DNA of 64,000 nucleotides from positions 93,027,608 to 93,091,607 of the forward strand of contig JAIOJX010000025.1 of assembly GCA_022376925.1 (NCBI GenBank). The letters run 5' to 3'. The position numbers were made by a program, and so were the translations under genes. This DNA comes from Tragulus kanchil (lineage: Eukaryota; Chordata; Mammalia; Artiodactyla; Tragulidae). Shown here piece after piece: positions 46,680-57,903 of the stretch (position 1 is its first letter; every line of letters begins with the position of its first letter). The notes under the pieces were generated by a model, which had not been told where the DNA came from, did no database searches, and worked only from the letters and a program-made list of their open reading frames with translations.

Positions 46680-47095
46680 AAATCTACAACTGGGAGGAGA
46701 TCAATATGCTGGAATAAGAAGACAGGGAACTCACCCTTACTCCCCCAACAGAGACATCAAAAATACACCTACGTGTGGAATCGTTCTCACTCAAGACCAA
46801 CCAGAAATTGGCAGAAAGTCACTTGTGCAAACAAGAATGGAAGAAAGAGCCTCAGAGAACTGGGTAGGAAGGGAGAGCAGCAGTCAGGTCTGGACTTGTG
46901 CCCCTGGAAGAAAACATGGAGGAAGAGGGAGATTACACAGGAGGAGACCCACCCTGGGGAACAGCAGTGGAAGCCACACTTGACCGGAGCCACCAAGCTC
47001 CCTAGGCTGGTTGAAGGGCTGGCGGGGCTAGATGGAGGGCTGTTGGACACTCTGGCTCTACTTGCACACCAGCTTGCTTGCTCCTGAAGCAGGGT
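46680..47095 (+). mobile_element. L1 5' UTR-like fragment
   Basis: The GC-rich stretch begins 'gctggaataagaagacaggg' and contains 'catcaaaaatacacctacgt' and 'gtggaatcgttctcac', as do artiodactyl L1 5' UTRs, followed by a GA-rich body. It has low stop density, giving frames of 104-105 codons on both strands, which I treat as by-products. No ORF1 follows, so it is an isolated piece. Confidence 0.45.
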
Positions 47096-47379
47096 CAAGG
47101 GCAAGGGTGCTGAACTTATTTTTTATAGCTCCAAAGACTTTTTGGTTCAAGTTTGCCTACAGCTCTGTTTCCCCTATATTTTCTGTATATATTTCCTCTA
47201 AAACTCATAATTTTTAAACAGCATCATACAGTTCATTTTCAACTGGATAGTGACCAAAATAATGATTAAAATGTACACCAGTAAATGTCCATGATATTAG
47301 GAAAGGATATTGAAACGCATAAGGGTTGGGGGTCTACTTAAACTGTGAAGGGAACAGATTTATAGAAATTGTCTTTGAT
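47096..47379. other. Unrecognised DNA
   Basis: No gene or repeat family seen in this stretch. Confidence 0.4.
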
Positions 47380-49547
47380 GTTAATTTCTCATTTAAACGC
47401 CTTCTTTACAATCTCTTAACTTTTGATATTGATTTCTAACATAAATCCACATTTATAAGAGAATAGACCCTGTATGATTTCAATACCTTTAGGCTATGAA
47501 AATTTTGCACCTCATTTTATATCCCCAGATATATTCCAGTATAGTATATGAGAACTTGAACAGAATTTGTAACCTACTATTGTGTGAAAATTGCATAAAT
47601 TTTAATTATGTTGAATTGGTTCATACTGCTTTTTAGGTCTTCTGTATCCTTTCACTTCTTTGTATATTCATTCTATTATTTTTTGAGGGCTGGATATTGA
47701 AACTCCAACTAAATATTTTAATTTATCTACTTAAAACAATAATTGTAATATATCATGGAACTATATATAACCTTGTTCTGTATTTTCCAAGTCTCCTGTA
47801 AAAGTGTTATCATACTTTCATAATTTAAAAAAACAAAAAAGAGAAAAAAGTGGCATATTTAAATTTGTGGGATGACTATATGTCAGTGTTATTGTTGCTT
47901 GGTATGTGTACTTATAGATTAATGTGTAAATAATGTCCAAAGTCTAAATTTGAATCCTACACTAAATGCAGGTTCTGAACTCCTTGGAGGAAAGCTGGAT
48001 GCATGGTTTTTGAAAGGCATCTAATGTCTCTACACTTTAGTTTTCTGTTATGTGCAGTGAGAGCATTTGTCTAGCTATTTCTAAGAGCCCTTCCTATACT
48101 AAAATCCTATTAGTCTGAGATCTACTCCCATTCTTCCTCTCATAGTCCATTGAGGTAAAAGCCCCTTTAATCTCGTAGCCATCTTCATATCTTATTGAAC
48201 GAAGATGACTCTGTGTTCTCAAGTCTGTTTAAATGACTCAAGAGAAATCAAATGTTTTTAGACAGCCACATTCTGATTGACTGAGGTCTTTACATCCTAA
48301 CGATAGCTATTTGATACAGTCACTGGATGAAGCCAAGTCTCTTATGTTGATGTGTCTAAGTGTCTGTGAATTCAGCCAATCAAAAAATCCACTGGATTGA
48401 GCAGTCTTAGTACTGGACAAGATCTTATCCCAAGGGAATACATCCCATTCTAAGATAAAAGGTTAATTTTTTTTTCATTTAAACGCCTTCTTTACAATCT
48501 CTTAACTTTTGATATTGATTTCTAACATAAATCCACATTTATAAGAGAATAGACCCTGTATGATTTCAATACCTTTAGGCTATGAAAATTTTGCACCTCA
48601 TTTTATATCCCCAGATATATTCCAGTATAGTATATGAGAACTTGAACAGAATTTGTAACCTACTATTGTGTGAAAATTGCATAAATTTTAATTATGTTGA
48701 ATTGGTTCATACTGCTTTTTAGGTCTTCTGTATCCTTTCACTTCTTTGTATATTCATTCTATTATTTTTTGAGGGCTGGATATTGAAACTCCAACTAAAT
48801 ATTTTAATTTATCTACTTAAAACAATAATTGTAATATATCATGGAACTATATATAACCTTGTTCTGTATTTTCCAAGTCTCCTGTAAAAGTGTTATCATA
48901 CTTTCATAATTTAAAAAAACAAAAAAGAGAAAAAAGTGGCATATTTAAATTTGTGGGATGACTATATGTCAGTGTTATTGTTGCTTGGTATGTGTACTTA
49001 TAGATTAATGTGTAAATAATGTCCAAAGTCTAAATTTGAATCCTACACTAAATGCAGGTTCTGAACTCCTTGGAGGAAAGCTGGATGCATGGTTTTTGAA
49101 AGGCATCTAATGTCTCTACACTTTAGTTTTCTGTTATGTGCAGTGAGAGCATTTGTCTAGCTATTTCTAAGAGCCCTTCCTATACTAAAATCCTATTAGT
49201 CTGAGATCTACTCCCATTCTTCCTCTCATAGTCCATTGAGGTAAAAGCCCCTTTAATCTCGTAGCCATCTTCATATCTTATTGAACGAAGATGACTCTGT
49301 GTTCTCAAGTCTGTTTAAATGACTCAAGAGAAATCAAATGTTTTTAGACAGCCACATTCTGATTGACTGAGGTCTTTACATCCTAACGATAGCTATTTGA
49401 TACAGTCACTGGATGAAGCCAAGTCTCTTATGTTGATGTGTCTAAGTGTCTGTGAATTCAGCCAATCAAAAAATCCACTGGATTGAGCAGTCTTAGTACT
49501 GGACAAGATCTTATCCCAAGGGAATACATCCCATTCTAAGATAAAAG
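47380..49547. repeat. Tandem duplication 14 (1,086 bp, two copies)
   Basis: Copy 1 is 47380-48461 and copy 2 is 48462-49547, offset 1086. Near-perfect except at the very start of copy 2, where 'ttaatttctcattt' appears as 'ttaa', a T-run and 'cattt' (48463-48480). The content is AT-rich with no recognised gene. A section near 48000-48120 resembles a MIR-like tail but is not called. Confidence 0.96.
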
Positions 49548-49745
49548 AAAATGTTGGGTAATTTTTTGTTAGAATCTCTGTGAATCCAAATGCCTTTGTT
49601 GATAACTTTGGTAGGAGGTTGGTGGGAGTATGATTTAGGAAATTTTTATTTTTAAAAAGTGAATTCTGTAGTATCCAAAACAAAAGCAGCAATCATTAAG
49701 GGATAAACTATATACTAATATTAGTTCTGCATTTTACAAAACTTC

Positions 49746-49776
<31 letters not shown>

Positions 49777-50189
49777 ATACATATAACAATGCAAATTTTT
49801 TAGATCTTAAGAGCTTTATGGATGCCTAAGATAAAATCAAGACATTATTTTTAACTATTAGTCAAATGACTTAGTGGAAGTAAACTGTTTTATGCTAAAG
49901 GGAGTTCTGCATGTCAGCCAGAAATATTCCTAGTTGGACATTTATAAACAAGGCCAAAGAAAATCCCAAACAATGTTTTAAAGTATTTGTATGATCAGAA
50001 GTTTTATTTATAAATTTTTCAATATTTTCAAAGCATCTGAATACCACTTTTAATGGTTTGTTGATATTATTATCATTTTCTCCCATATTCATTTCCAAAA
50101 GCTCAAAAGGCATAGAGCTAAAATCATGCAATTTTAAGACATCCTTAATAAGCTGCATATAATTACTTTCTTCCGCTTTTTTTGGTCTG
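49548..50189. other. AT-rich DNA with (AT)n microsatellite
   Basis: (AT)n at 49746-49772. Minus-strand frames of 99 codons (49393-49692) and 87 codons (49895-50158) have no recognised domain. Confidence 0.4.
49746..49772. repeat. (AT)n microsatellite
   Basis: Uninterrupted alternating A and T for about 27 bases. Confidence 0.9.
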
Positions 50190-50440
50190 ATTCCTAATAA
50201 TTAAATGTCTCTTCTCTGAAGTTTTACCTAACCCTATTTCCCTTGGCAGATTAATCACTAGCACTCTGTTTTTCATTTAAACAGAAAACATGGATGTACT
50301 TTTAACATGTATCTTTTAATTGTTTCCATAACTATCTCTCTTGTAAGGTTGCCTTATTCATTTCTCTGTTTCTAGTACCAAGCACAAAGCCTCACATACA
50401 GTATGGGCTTAATAATTACATGTTTCTGAACTGGTGAGAA
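50190..50440 (+). mobile_element. L2 LINE 3' end
   Basis: 'tctgaagttttacctaaccc' and then 'accaagcacaaagcctcaca', 'tatgggcttaataattac' follow the typical L2 3' terminus order on the + strand. Diverged. Confidence 0.5.
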
Positions 50441-51109
50441 ACGTAAAACCCAGAGAGGAGTTGTTTTCACAGATCACACAGCTCAGTAACAGTTCTCATG
50501 CTAGAACTGAAAGTGACTACTCTTACCATGATGACTTTAACATAATCCATAAATAGTTAAGGAATTAATGAATTAATAGGTTAATCAATTTTTTCTTTAC
50601 AAACTTTCATTGCACTATTCTCATTAATGATAAATATAGCATGCCTTACTTTTTTTTAAAGCAGTGTTACTTGGCATCAACGAGGAAAGTAATGAAGTAA
50701 TGAGGTTTGCGCATAGAAGAGCAAAGAGAGCAGATGTTATATATATTTGATTATTTTAGTTTCATGTAGACATAGTCTATATCAATCATGTAAACCAAAC
50801 TTAATCTGGTAGCAAAAATCCACTGGTTATATCTAATGGTCTAAGCCAGTTATTTGAGCTACAACTTTCCTACCAAGCTGAATACCCATCCTGTGAACAC
50901 AGCTATCTATGCAAGGGTTTTTGTTTGAAAGTTAATCTTCTTGGATGTGTGTCAGTCCATGTGTCACAGATGCTCAGAGAAGGTTGAGTAGCTTCTCTTT
51001 TATTTGGAACACACAGAGATAACCTTTTTTATTGAGTTGGACACTAAGGAATTGCCAACATGACCTCAAGGATCACAGTGTACTTTGGACATATTACTTC
51101 TCAGAAACA
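50441..51109. other. Unrecognised DNA
   Basis: No gene seen. A short MIR-like core 'cacagatcacacagctcagt' lies near 50470, too brief to call. Confidence 0.35.
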
Positions 51110-51370
51110 AAAGAATAACCCTCTCTACCCTCAGATATTCACAGGGCTTATTCTCTCATGTCAACCAGATACCTATGCACTTGTCACCCTACTAAAAACG
51201 CCTTTTCTGATCTTTTTCTAAAGTAGGACTGCACTCTGGATATCTCTCTTTATCCCCTTATACTGCTTTTCCTGCACCTATTTTCACCCGATATCCTAAA
51301 TATTTACATTTTTATGTCTTATTATTACATATGTATATATATATAATGTTTATGTTATCCACATTTTATG
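51110..51370 (+). mobile_element. L2 LINE fragment
   Basis: 'gcttattctctcatgtcaac', 'aaacgccttttctgatc', 'taaagtaggactgcactc' and 'tatactgcttttcctgcacc' follow the L2 3' order. It is followed by a short (AT)n at about 51334-51346. Confidence 0.45.
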
Positions 51371-51417
51371 TATTTAATATTTTGAGTAAAAAGTGAGTAA
51401 TATCATAGAAACACAAG

Positions 51418-51855
51418 AGCGCTCCAATAGTCAGGTATGGATATGAGAGCTGGACCACAAAAAAGGCAGAGCATTAACAATTGATGCTTTTGAACTGTGG
51501 TGCTGGAGGAGACTCTTGAGAGTCCTTTGGACTGCATGAAGACCAAACTAGTCAATCTTAAAGGAAATCAACTCTAAATACTCATCTGAAGCACTGATGC
51601 TGAAACTGAAGTTCCAATACTTGACTGCCTGATGCAAACAGCTGATTCACTGGAAAAGACGCTGATGCTGGGAAAGACTAAAGGCAGAATGAGAAGAGGG
51701 TGAGAGAGGATAAGTTGGTTGGATGGCATCACCGATTCAGTGGACATGAACTTGGGCAAACTCCGGGAGATGGCGAGGGACAGGGAAATCTGGTGTGCTG
51801 TAGTCTATGGGGCTGTAAAGAGTGGGACACAACTTGGAGACTCAACAACAACAAG
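51418..51855 (+). mobile_element. BovB 3' end fragment
   Basis: BovB tail motifs occur in order: 'tcaggtatggatatgagagc', 'gatgcttttgaactgtggtg', 'aggaaatcaactctaaatac', 'tgatgctgggaaagact', 'ggatggcatcaccgattcag' and 'gggacacaacttggagactc'. The last part encodes the degraded C-terminus of the element's protein. 5'-truncated and non-functional. Confidence 0.92.
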
Positions 51856-51937
51856 GACGTAGTAGGTTGTATGGAACAAACTATTCATTTTATAAGTATG
51901 AAGTTCAGTAATAGTAACAGATAATCAATAGCATCCT

Positions 51938-52045
51938 TCGCGTGCAAGGCACTGAGTGCTTTATGTGTATAAACTCATGATTGACAATTGTAGAAAGTAG
52001 GTCTTATTACTATATTTCATTAATTTAAAGATACACATTTTCAAA
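51938..52045 (+). mobile_element. MIR SINE, left part
   Basis: 'ggcactgagtgctttatgtg', 'tataaactcatgattgac' and 'gtaggtcttattactatat' follow the left half of MIR. Partly repeated at 53034-53127 by duplication 15. Confidence 0.6.
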
Positions 52046-52764
52046 TTTCCCACTCGAACATCTTTAAACTATAAAAACTGAAATCAGAGTAAGTATTATC
52101 TCAAATATACTAGATGTGAGTTTGGAAAAAATAAAAAGGAAATGAGGATAACTGTCTTCTTTTTAAAAATAATAAGAAACTAACTACTGTGTTTACCATG
52201 GTAACTTTTTTCACAAAAATCTCTAAAATGGAGAAATACACTTGGCAATAACATAATTTCTATTTATTTTTACTTTTATTTTTCAGGAAAGAAGTGCTCA
52301 TGATCCTCCAGAAAGAAGAATCATTACCTGTATCACGTATACCATGAGAAACATCACTTGCCTGAGGCCAGTGTGAGACTCAGTAATCCATGTCAGGGAG
52401 TGCCTTGGATTATGGATCCTGAGCTTGTTTTCCAAGATAGTAACATCAAAACCAGGGATACAGATAAGGGCCACTTCTCAGTAGGCAGCCAAAATTACAT
52501 TTCTCAAGTTCAAAGTGGGCAAGAATAAAGGACAGAGATGCTATTCAACCTATATGAGGCCAGAACATGGTTAGAGTCAAAAATTGTGATCAGTGTTGAG
52601 AGAATATAATTAGGCAAGGGGACAGAGAAGAGCATGACAGTGACACTCCAGCCTCAATTCAGGGTCTAAATCAGACCAAAAGAACAAAGAGAAAGAAGTC
52701 TAAATGAGAGGTGAGGTTAAACTTGGAGACTGAAAGCAAGCAATTATTCCGCAAAAGAACTAAG
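52046..52764. other. Unrecognised DNA with an acceptor-like site
   Basis: A T-rich tract ending 'tttatttttcag' at 52286 resembles a splice acceptor, and 'atgagaggtgaggttaaac' near 52706 contains a donor-like GTGAGG. Everything between is stop-rich. Repeated at 53128-53846. No gene is called. Confidence 0.3.
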
Positions 52765-52776
52765 CATGAGTGATTT

Positions 52777-53007
52777 CTTTTTTTAAATTTTGGCCTCTTT
52801 TATTGGTTTTGTATTTATTTATTTTCATTCATCTTTATCCTTTGGCTTGTGTGGGCCTCCCATTGCAGTGGCCTCTCTCACTGCAGAGCACTGGCTCTGG
52901 GCACTACATGCTACAGAGTGATAACTCATAATTGGATACACCAGTCCAGCTGATCCACAGCATATGGGATCTTTCCAGGGCCAGGGATCGATCTGATGAC
53001 CTTTGCA
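52777..53007 (-). mobile_element. CHR-2 like SINE, cut by the duplication junction
   Basis: It has the same left end and left target-site repeat (52765-52776) as the complete element at 53859-54131, but stops at 53007 before the tRNA-like head. The missing head and right target-site repeat show that this is an incomplete copy made by duplication 15. Confidence 0.88.
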
Positions 53008-53858
53008 AAAGTAAGTTCAGATTGTAGAGCAAGCTGAGTGCTTTATGTGTATAAACTCATGATTGACAATTGTAGAAAGTAGGTCTTATTACTATATTTC
53101 ATTAATTTAAAGATACACATTTTCAAATTTCCCACTCGAACATCTTTAAACTATAAAAACTGAAATCAGAGTAAGTATTATCTCAAATATACTAGATGTG
53201 AGTTTGGAAAAAATAAAAAGGAAATGAGGATAACTGTCTTCTTTTTAAAAATAATAAGAAACTAACTACTGTGTTTACCATGGTAACTTTTTTCACAAAA
53301 ATCTCTAAAATGGAGAAATACACTTGGCAATAACATAATTTCTATTTATTTTTACTTTTATTTTTCAGGAAAGAAGTGCTCATGATCCTCCAGAAAGAAG
53401 AATCATTACCTGTATCACGTATACCATGAGAAACATCACTTGCCTGAGGCCAGTGTGAGACTCAGTAATCCATGTCAGGGAGTGCCTTGGATTATGGATC
53501 CTGAGCTTGTTTTCCAAGATAGTAACATCAAAACCAGGGATACAGATAAGGGCCACTTCTCAGTAGGCAGCCAAAATTACATTTCTCAAGTTCAAAGTGG
53601 GCAAGAATAAAGGACAGAGATGCTATTCAACCTATATGAGGCCAGAACATGGTTAGAGTCAAAAATTGTGATCAGTGTTGAGAGAATATAATTAGGCAAG
53701 GGGACAGAGAAGAGCATGACAGTGACACTCCAGCCTCAATTCAGGGTCTAAATCAGACCAAAAGAACAAAGAGAAAGAAGTCTAAATGAGAGGTGAGGTT
53801 AAACTTGGAGACTGAAAGCAAGCAATTATTCCGCAAAAGAACTAAGCATGAGTGATTT

Positions 53859-54131
53859 CTTTTTTTAAATTTTGGCCTCTTTTATTGGTTTTGTATTTAT
53901 TTATTTTCATTCATCTTTATCCTTTGGCTTGTGTGGGCCTCCCATTGCAGTGGCCTCTCTCACTGCAGAGCACTGGCTCTGGGCACTACATGCTACAGAG
54001 TGATAACTCATAATTGGATACACCAGTCCAGCTGATCCACAGCATATGGGATCTTTCCAGGGCCAGGGATCGATCTGATGACCTTTGCATTGCAAGGCAG
54101 ACTCGTTACCCACTGGACCACCAGGGAAGCC
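53859..54131 (-). mobile_element. CHR-2 like SINE with target-site duplication
   Basis: On the + strand it runs from a T-rich tail through 'gtgtgggcctcccattgcag' and 'ccagggatcgatctgatgac' to 'ccactggaccaccagggaag'. The 12-base repeat 'catgagtgattt' occurs at 53847-53858 and 54132-54143, the expected target-site duplication. This is the intact version of the locus. Confidence 0.92.
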
Positions 54132-54143
54132 CATGAGTGATTT

Positions 54144-55053
54144 TTAATTGTAGGAAACAGCTGAGTGTCCCATAATTTCTGGTTTGAGGCACAGATGAGC
54201 CTCCAAGATCCAGTCCACTCCACAGAGAGGAGATGCTGGTGACTGCACTTAGGTGGGTCCTCCTGAAACACTTATGATTCCAAAAGCCAATATCTGACTA
54301 ACAAAACTCAAGATGAAAGCTAAGATCCACGGAAGACCCTTCTGGGTGTCAAGCATGACTTGTGGTGTTTCACAGAAAGACGTTAACGTTATGCACTGAA
54401 GCCTGCTCCTTTTTGCTCCTCAGAAGATCTGAGTGACAGATTACCACGTGCATAGTAATCCAAGTGGATGACATTTTGTCAGGCTTTTCTCACTACAGTC
54501 CTGCATTTATGACACAGCAATAAAAGAAGGCCATTTCCAACTATAACCCTATGTTACTATGTGGGCTAGTCAATTTCCAAATACAGCTGCTTCAAATTAA
54601 AAAAAAAAAAAGCCAATTTGTAAAACTGAAATGATCAGGTTGAAATGGTAATATGTACACTTATTAAAAATAGAAAGCCTTTTTTCTAATACAGAAAAGT
54701 CTTAATGAACATAATCTACACTGGCAATCCTTACTGGTAACTTCTATTGAATAATAATATTTATGACAAACTACTTTTAGTTTTTTTTTTATCAGTTTTA
54801 TATTTAAAAGGACTAGCACTTAATAGCTGCATCTATGCAGGAATGATAATTGATGTAAAGAGTTCAGCCTCCAGCATGGATATTTTAGTCCAACACACGT
54901 CTTATTCACAGATAGATGCTGACTTATCCACACAGCTTTAACAGGGCAACACTGAGTCAGGGTAAAGATTGTTGCTATACCATTTAAAATGCTGACTAGA
55001 GTTTTAAGCTGCTATTTAGAATTCTTTTTGGCCACTGATTACAGTTAACCTTT
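54144..55053. other. Unrecognised DNA
   Basis: No gene or repeat family seen. An A-run lies at 54599-54612, and a 64-codon frame at 54747-54941 has no support. Confidence 0.4.
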
Positions 55054-55064
55054 ATGAATGCATA

Positions 55065-55283
55065 TGCTATGCTGTGTTAAGTCGTTTCAATCGTGTTTGA
55101 CTCTGCAACCCTATGAACCGCAACCTGCTAGGCTCCTCTGCTCTTGGTCTGGGCAAGAATACTGCAGAAAATTGCCATTCCCTTCTCCAGCGAATTCTCC
55201 CAACTCAGGGGTCAAACCTACATCTCTTAAGCCTCCTGCGATGGCAGGTGGGCTCTTTACCACTAGCACCACTTGGGAAGCCC
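55065..55283 (-). mobile_element. Bov-tA SINE with 11-bp target-site duplication
   Basis: On the + strand: 'gctgtgttaagtcgtttcaa', 'ctaggctcctctgctcttgg', 'gccattcccttctccagcga', 'ctctttaccactagcaccac' and 'ttgggaagccc'. The repeat 'atgaatgcata' at 55054-55064 and 55284-55294 flanks it exactly. A complete insertion, outside any duplication. Confidence 0.93.
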
Positions 55284-55294
55284 ATGAATGCATA

Positions 55295-55970
55295 CATTTG
55301 CCAGTAATTTCTATGACATGTGTTATATTTTAAATTAAAATTTAATCCATACATCAATCTCTGAACTGGCATTGTTTTCATCATTCCACAGATAAGAAAA
55401 CATAGGATTTTGGAAGTTAAGTAATTTATCTACCTCATACAATTTCATGCAAACAACAGAAAAGTACCTCTCCCAAGAGGAGTATGGAGGTGGAGTATAA
55501 GGTGGTTTAGGAGTAGGATTAGGGAGAAAGGAAATATTTACTCTGTCTGGATTAAACTAGAAAAATCCACAAGCAGTATCTGTGCTTAAACTTTTTACAG
55601 AAGTAAATTCCAAAATCAATGTCGCTATTTTTCTTTAAATGTGTGACTTCAGATTTTATAAATATCTAAATTTTGAATCAAAGCTGCTAGGCAGTTATTT
55701 TCAGAGAAGGTGTATGGAATAGGATGGAAATTTTGCATTGAGAAAATTCCCAGCGTACATGCATTGTGTTGGGAATAACTGCTAAAATAAGGAGAAGTTG
55801 TCAGCCTAGAGGATCAAAGAAACTCAAACAGCTGGAGGCACACTATGCCCATCCAGAATTTTCTACTCCTGGAGGCAGTGACAGTCTCATCAGGGGAAAG
55901 GAACATCAGGCTACTTAGGATGTATTCAACAGTCAAATTGTCACTCCCCTTATTTTGAACCATGCTCACC
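55295..55970. other. Unrecognised DNA
   Basis: A possible worn MIR core at about 55378-55440 ('ttccacagataagaaaacat') is too weak to call. No gene seen. Confidence 0.4.
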
Positions 55971-55977
55971 TGAAAGG

Positions 55978-56295
55978 TTTTTTTTTTTTTTTTTTTTGAG
56001 GTGGGGGTGGGTTGGGGAGGGAGTGGGGTGGGCAGGCCACTTCTATTGGTCTTTCATTTATCTAGTTTCATCCATCTTTGTTCTTTGGCCCATGTGGGCC
56101 TCCCACTGCAGTGGCCTCCACTGTCGCAGAGCACCGGCTCTGGGCGCATGTGCTCCAGAGCTCTCGCTCTGCATTTGGACACATTGGTCCAGCTGCTCCT
56201 CAGCACATGGGATCTTCCCATGCCAGGGATTGAACCGGTGCCTCTTGCACTGCAAGGTAGTGTCCTTACCCACTGGACTACCAGGGAAGCCCGTG
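55978..56295 (-). mobile_element. CHR-2 like SINE with target-site duplication
   Basis: An 18-base T-run is followed by a G-rich linker, then 'ggcccatgtgggcctcccac', 'gcagagcaccggctctgggc', 'gggattgaaccggtgcctct' and 'cccactggactaccagggaa'. The repeat 'gaaaggttttt' begins at 55972 and 56296. Low stop density gives frames of 108-115 codons on both strands that are not genes. Confidence 0.92.
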
Positions 56296-56306
56296 GAAAG
56301 GTTTTT

Positions 56307-57329
56307 GAATGTACTATTGCTTCCTGAATACCACATTTCATAGGAAAGAGTCTGATTCAAGCATTCTAGTTCACTTATCACTGCATTTCTTACCATAAAC
56401 AAATAAAATAGAATTATGAAAGTGTATCCATTTCTACAAGATTAAATAACTTGAGCCCACCCCTGAGAGAGAGATCAGCTCTTTCTCTGATAAAACAGCA
56501 GGAACAAAAGAGGACCAAACTCCAAGTGTGTTTAATTAACCAAATGAAAATACTGTTATATGTCGAAAATATAAAACAGGCCCATGTAACAGGCCTCATC
56601 AACCCAGTGAACTCTGTACAACTTAACAGCCACAGTGCAACTCTACTGGGAGAAAATCCAGGAATAAATTCATTTTCAAAATTAGATGTATCCTGATGCC
56701 AAAATTATGCCTACCATAATCCATAGTTCTATTCATCTTATAAAAATTCAGGAGGAAATAAAACAGTAAACAGAACTAAAAGAAGAACAATAGGACAGAA
56801 ATCTCAATAATCTTATAAAACAAAATTCTTTCCTCAGCCAAATGTAGGCATAAATAGATGTAATAGCACTGTGTGTAATTAAATATAATGGTATATTGGT
56901 AGCTGTTTGAACTTTTATAATTGTGTTTCTTTAAAAAATATCTTACACCCCATGCCCAGATCTTGGGTTCTGATACCATTCGCCAATGAAAGGAATCAGG
57001 GTTCATTGGAGAAATGACTGACTGTTTCTAAAGACACGCCAAGGAACAGACATAATGAATCAGGAGCAACTTAAAGGGCCAGAAAAGTGCTTGGAGAACA
57101 AAGAATGGAGCCTCTCAATGGAGCCAGAGTGAAAGAACTCCAAATGGGCAGAACTGGAGTAATTTGAACAAAATAAACAACAGTATTGGATGATAACCCA
57201 AAGCATAATATATGTATCTCAGGTCCATACTCATATAAATAAAAGAGAAAATAAATAAACAACTGAGGAAGAAAAACAACTCTTATAGAAGAATTTCAAA
57301 TAATTTATTTGAAATATTTATTCCCATTT
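56307..57329. other. Unrecognised DNA, possibly more of the L1 3' UTR
   Basis: No gene seen. The part from about 56570 may be an extension of the L1 3' UTR that follows, but I could not align it with confidence. Confidence 0.35.
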
Positions 57330-57903
57330 CCAGGAGATGGAACTTAAATCACACCCCATGTTTAAGTGACTCACTTCCTTATAGCAAGGAAAACAGAGAG
57401 GAGTTAATCTCACAGTGGAAAAACTTGGCAAGCACTACCTCAACCAGATGAATAAGATTAACATCACTAATAAATCATGGAAATAGCATGCAGCCTGATA
57501 TGATGTGATGAGAATTCACCTCTCTGGTCTTCTTCCTCAAAGCCCATGACCCCAGTTTAATAATTAGAAAAACATTAGACAAACCCACATTGGAGGATGC
57601 TCTAGAAAGTACTTCTCAAAACTGACAAGGTCATAAGAAAAAAAAAAAAAACTGGATAAACTGTCACATGTGGAGGAGATTGAGGAGATATAATGACAAA
57701 ATGTAGTGAACAAAAAACAGACCTTAAGAAAAAAACTACTGAAATTTTTATAAAGTACATAATTCAGTTAATAGTAACAAACAAAGGTTGTTTTCTAAGA
57801 GTGATAAATAACCAGAGTAATGGAAGATTGTAACATCAGGGGAGCTTGAACTCTTTCTGTCTACAACTTCTCTAAGTCAAAAAGTACTTTAAAATTAAAA
57901 GCT
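57330..57903 (+). mobile_element. L1M 3' UTR end
   Basis: 'acttggcaagcactacctca', 'agattaacatcactaataaa', 'tgatatgatgtgatgagaat', 'gtcttcttcctcaaagccca', 'cattagacaaacccacattg', 'agtacataattcagttaata' and 'cttgaactctttctgtc', ending in 'ttaaaattaaaagctta', follow the 3' UTR of old L1M elements. Duplication 16 begins at its 3' tip. Confidence 0.7.

Larger units (their letters stand above)
51952..54089. repeat. Tandem duplication 15 (1,056 bp, two copies)
   Basis: Copy 1 is 51952-53007 and copy 2 is 53034-54089, offset 1082, with no difference noticed. The spacer 53008-53033 contains 'aagttcag' and 'gcaag', a shortened version of 51901-51951, the DNA before copy 1. Copy 1 stops in the middle of a CHR-2 like SINE whose remainder exists only after copy 2. 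Confidence 0.97.

Noticed and set aside
46773..47104. Frames of 104 and 105 codons on opposite strands
   Set aside because: The sequence resembles an L1 5' UTR, and frames open on both strands at once indicate composition effects.
52287..52710. Exon between an acceptor-like and a donor-like site
   Set aside because: The segment is full of stops in all + frames, and the acceptor lies in generic T-rich DNA; kept only as a note.
55996..56402. Overlapping frames of 95-115 codons on both strands
   Set aside because: All fall inside a CHR-2 like SINE bounded by target-site repeats.
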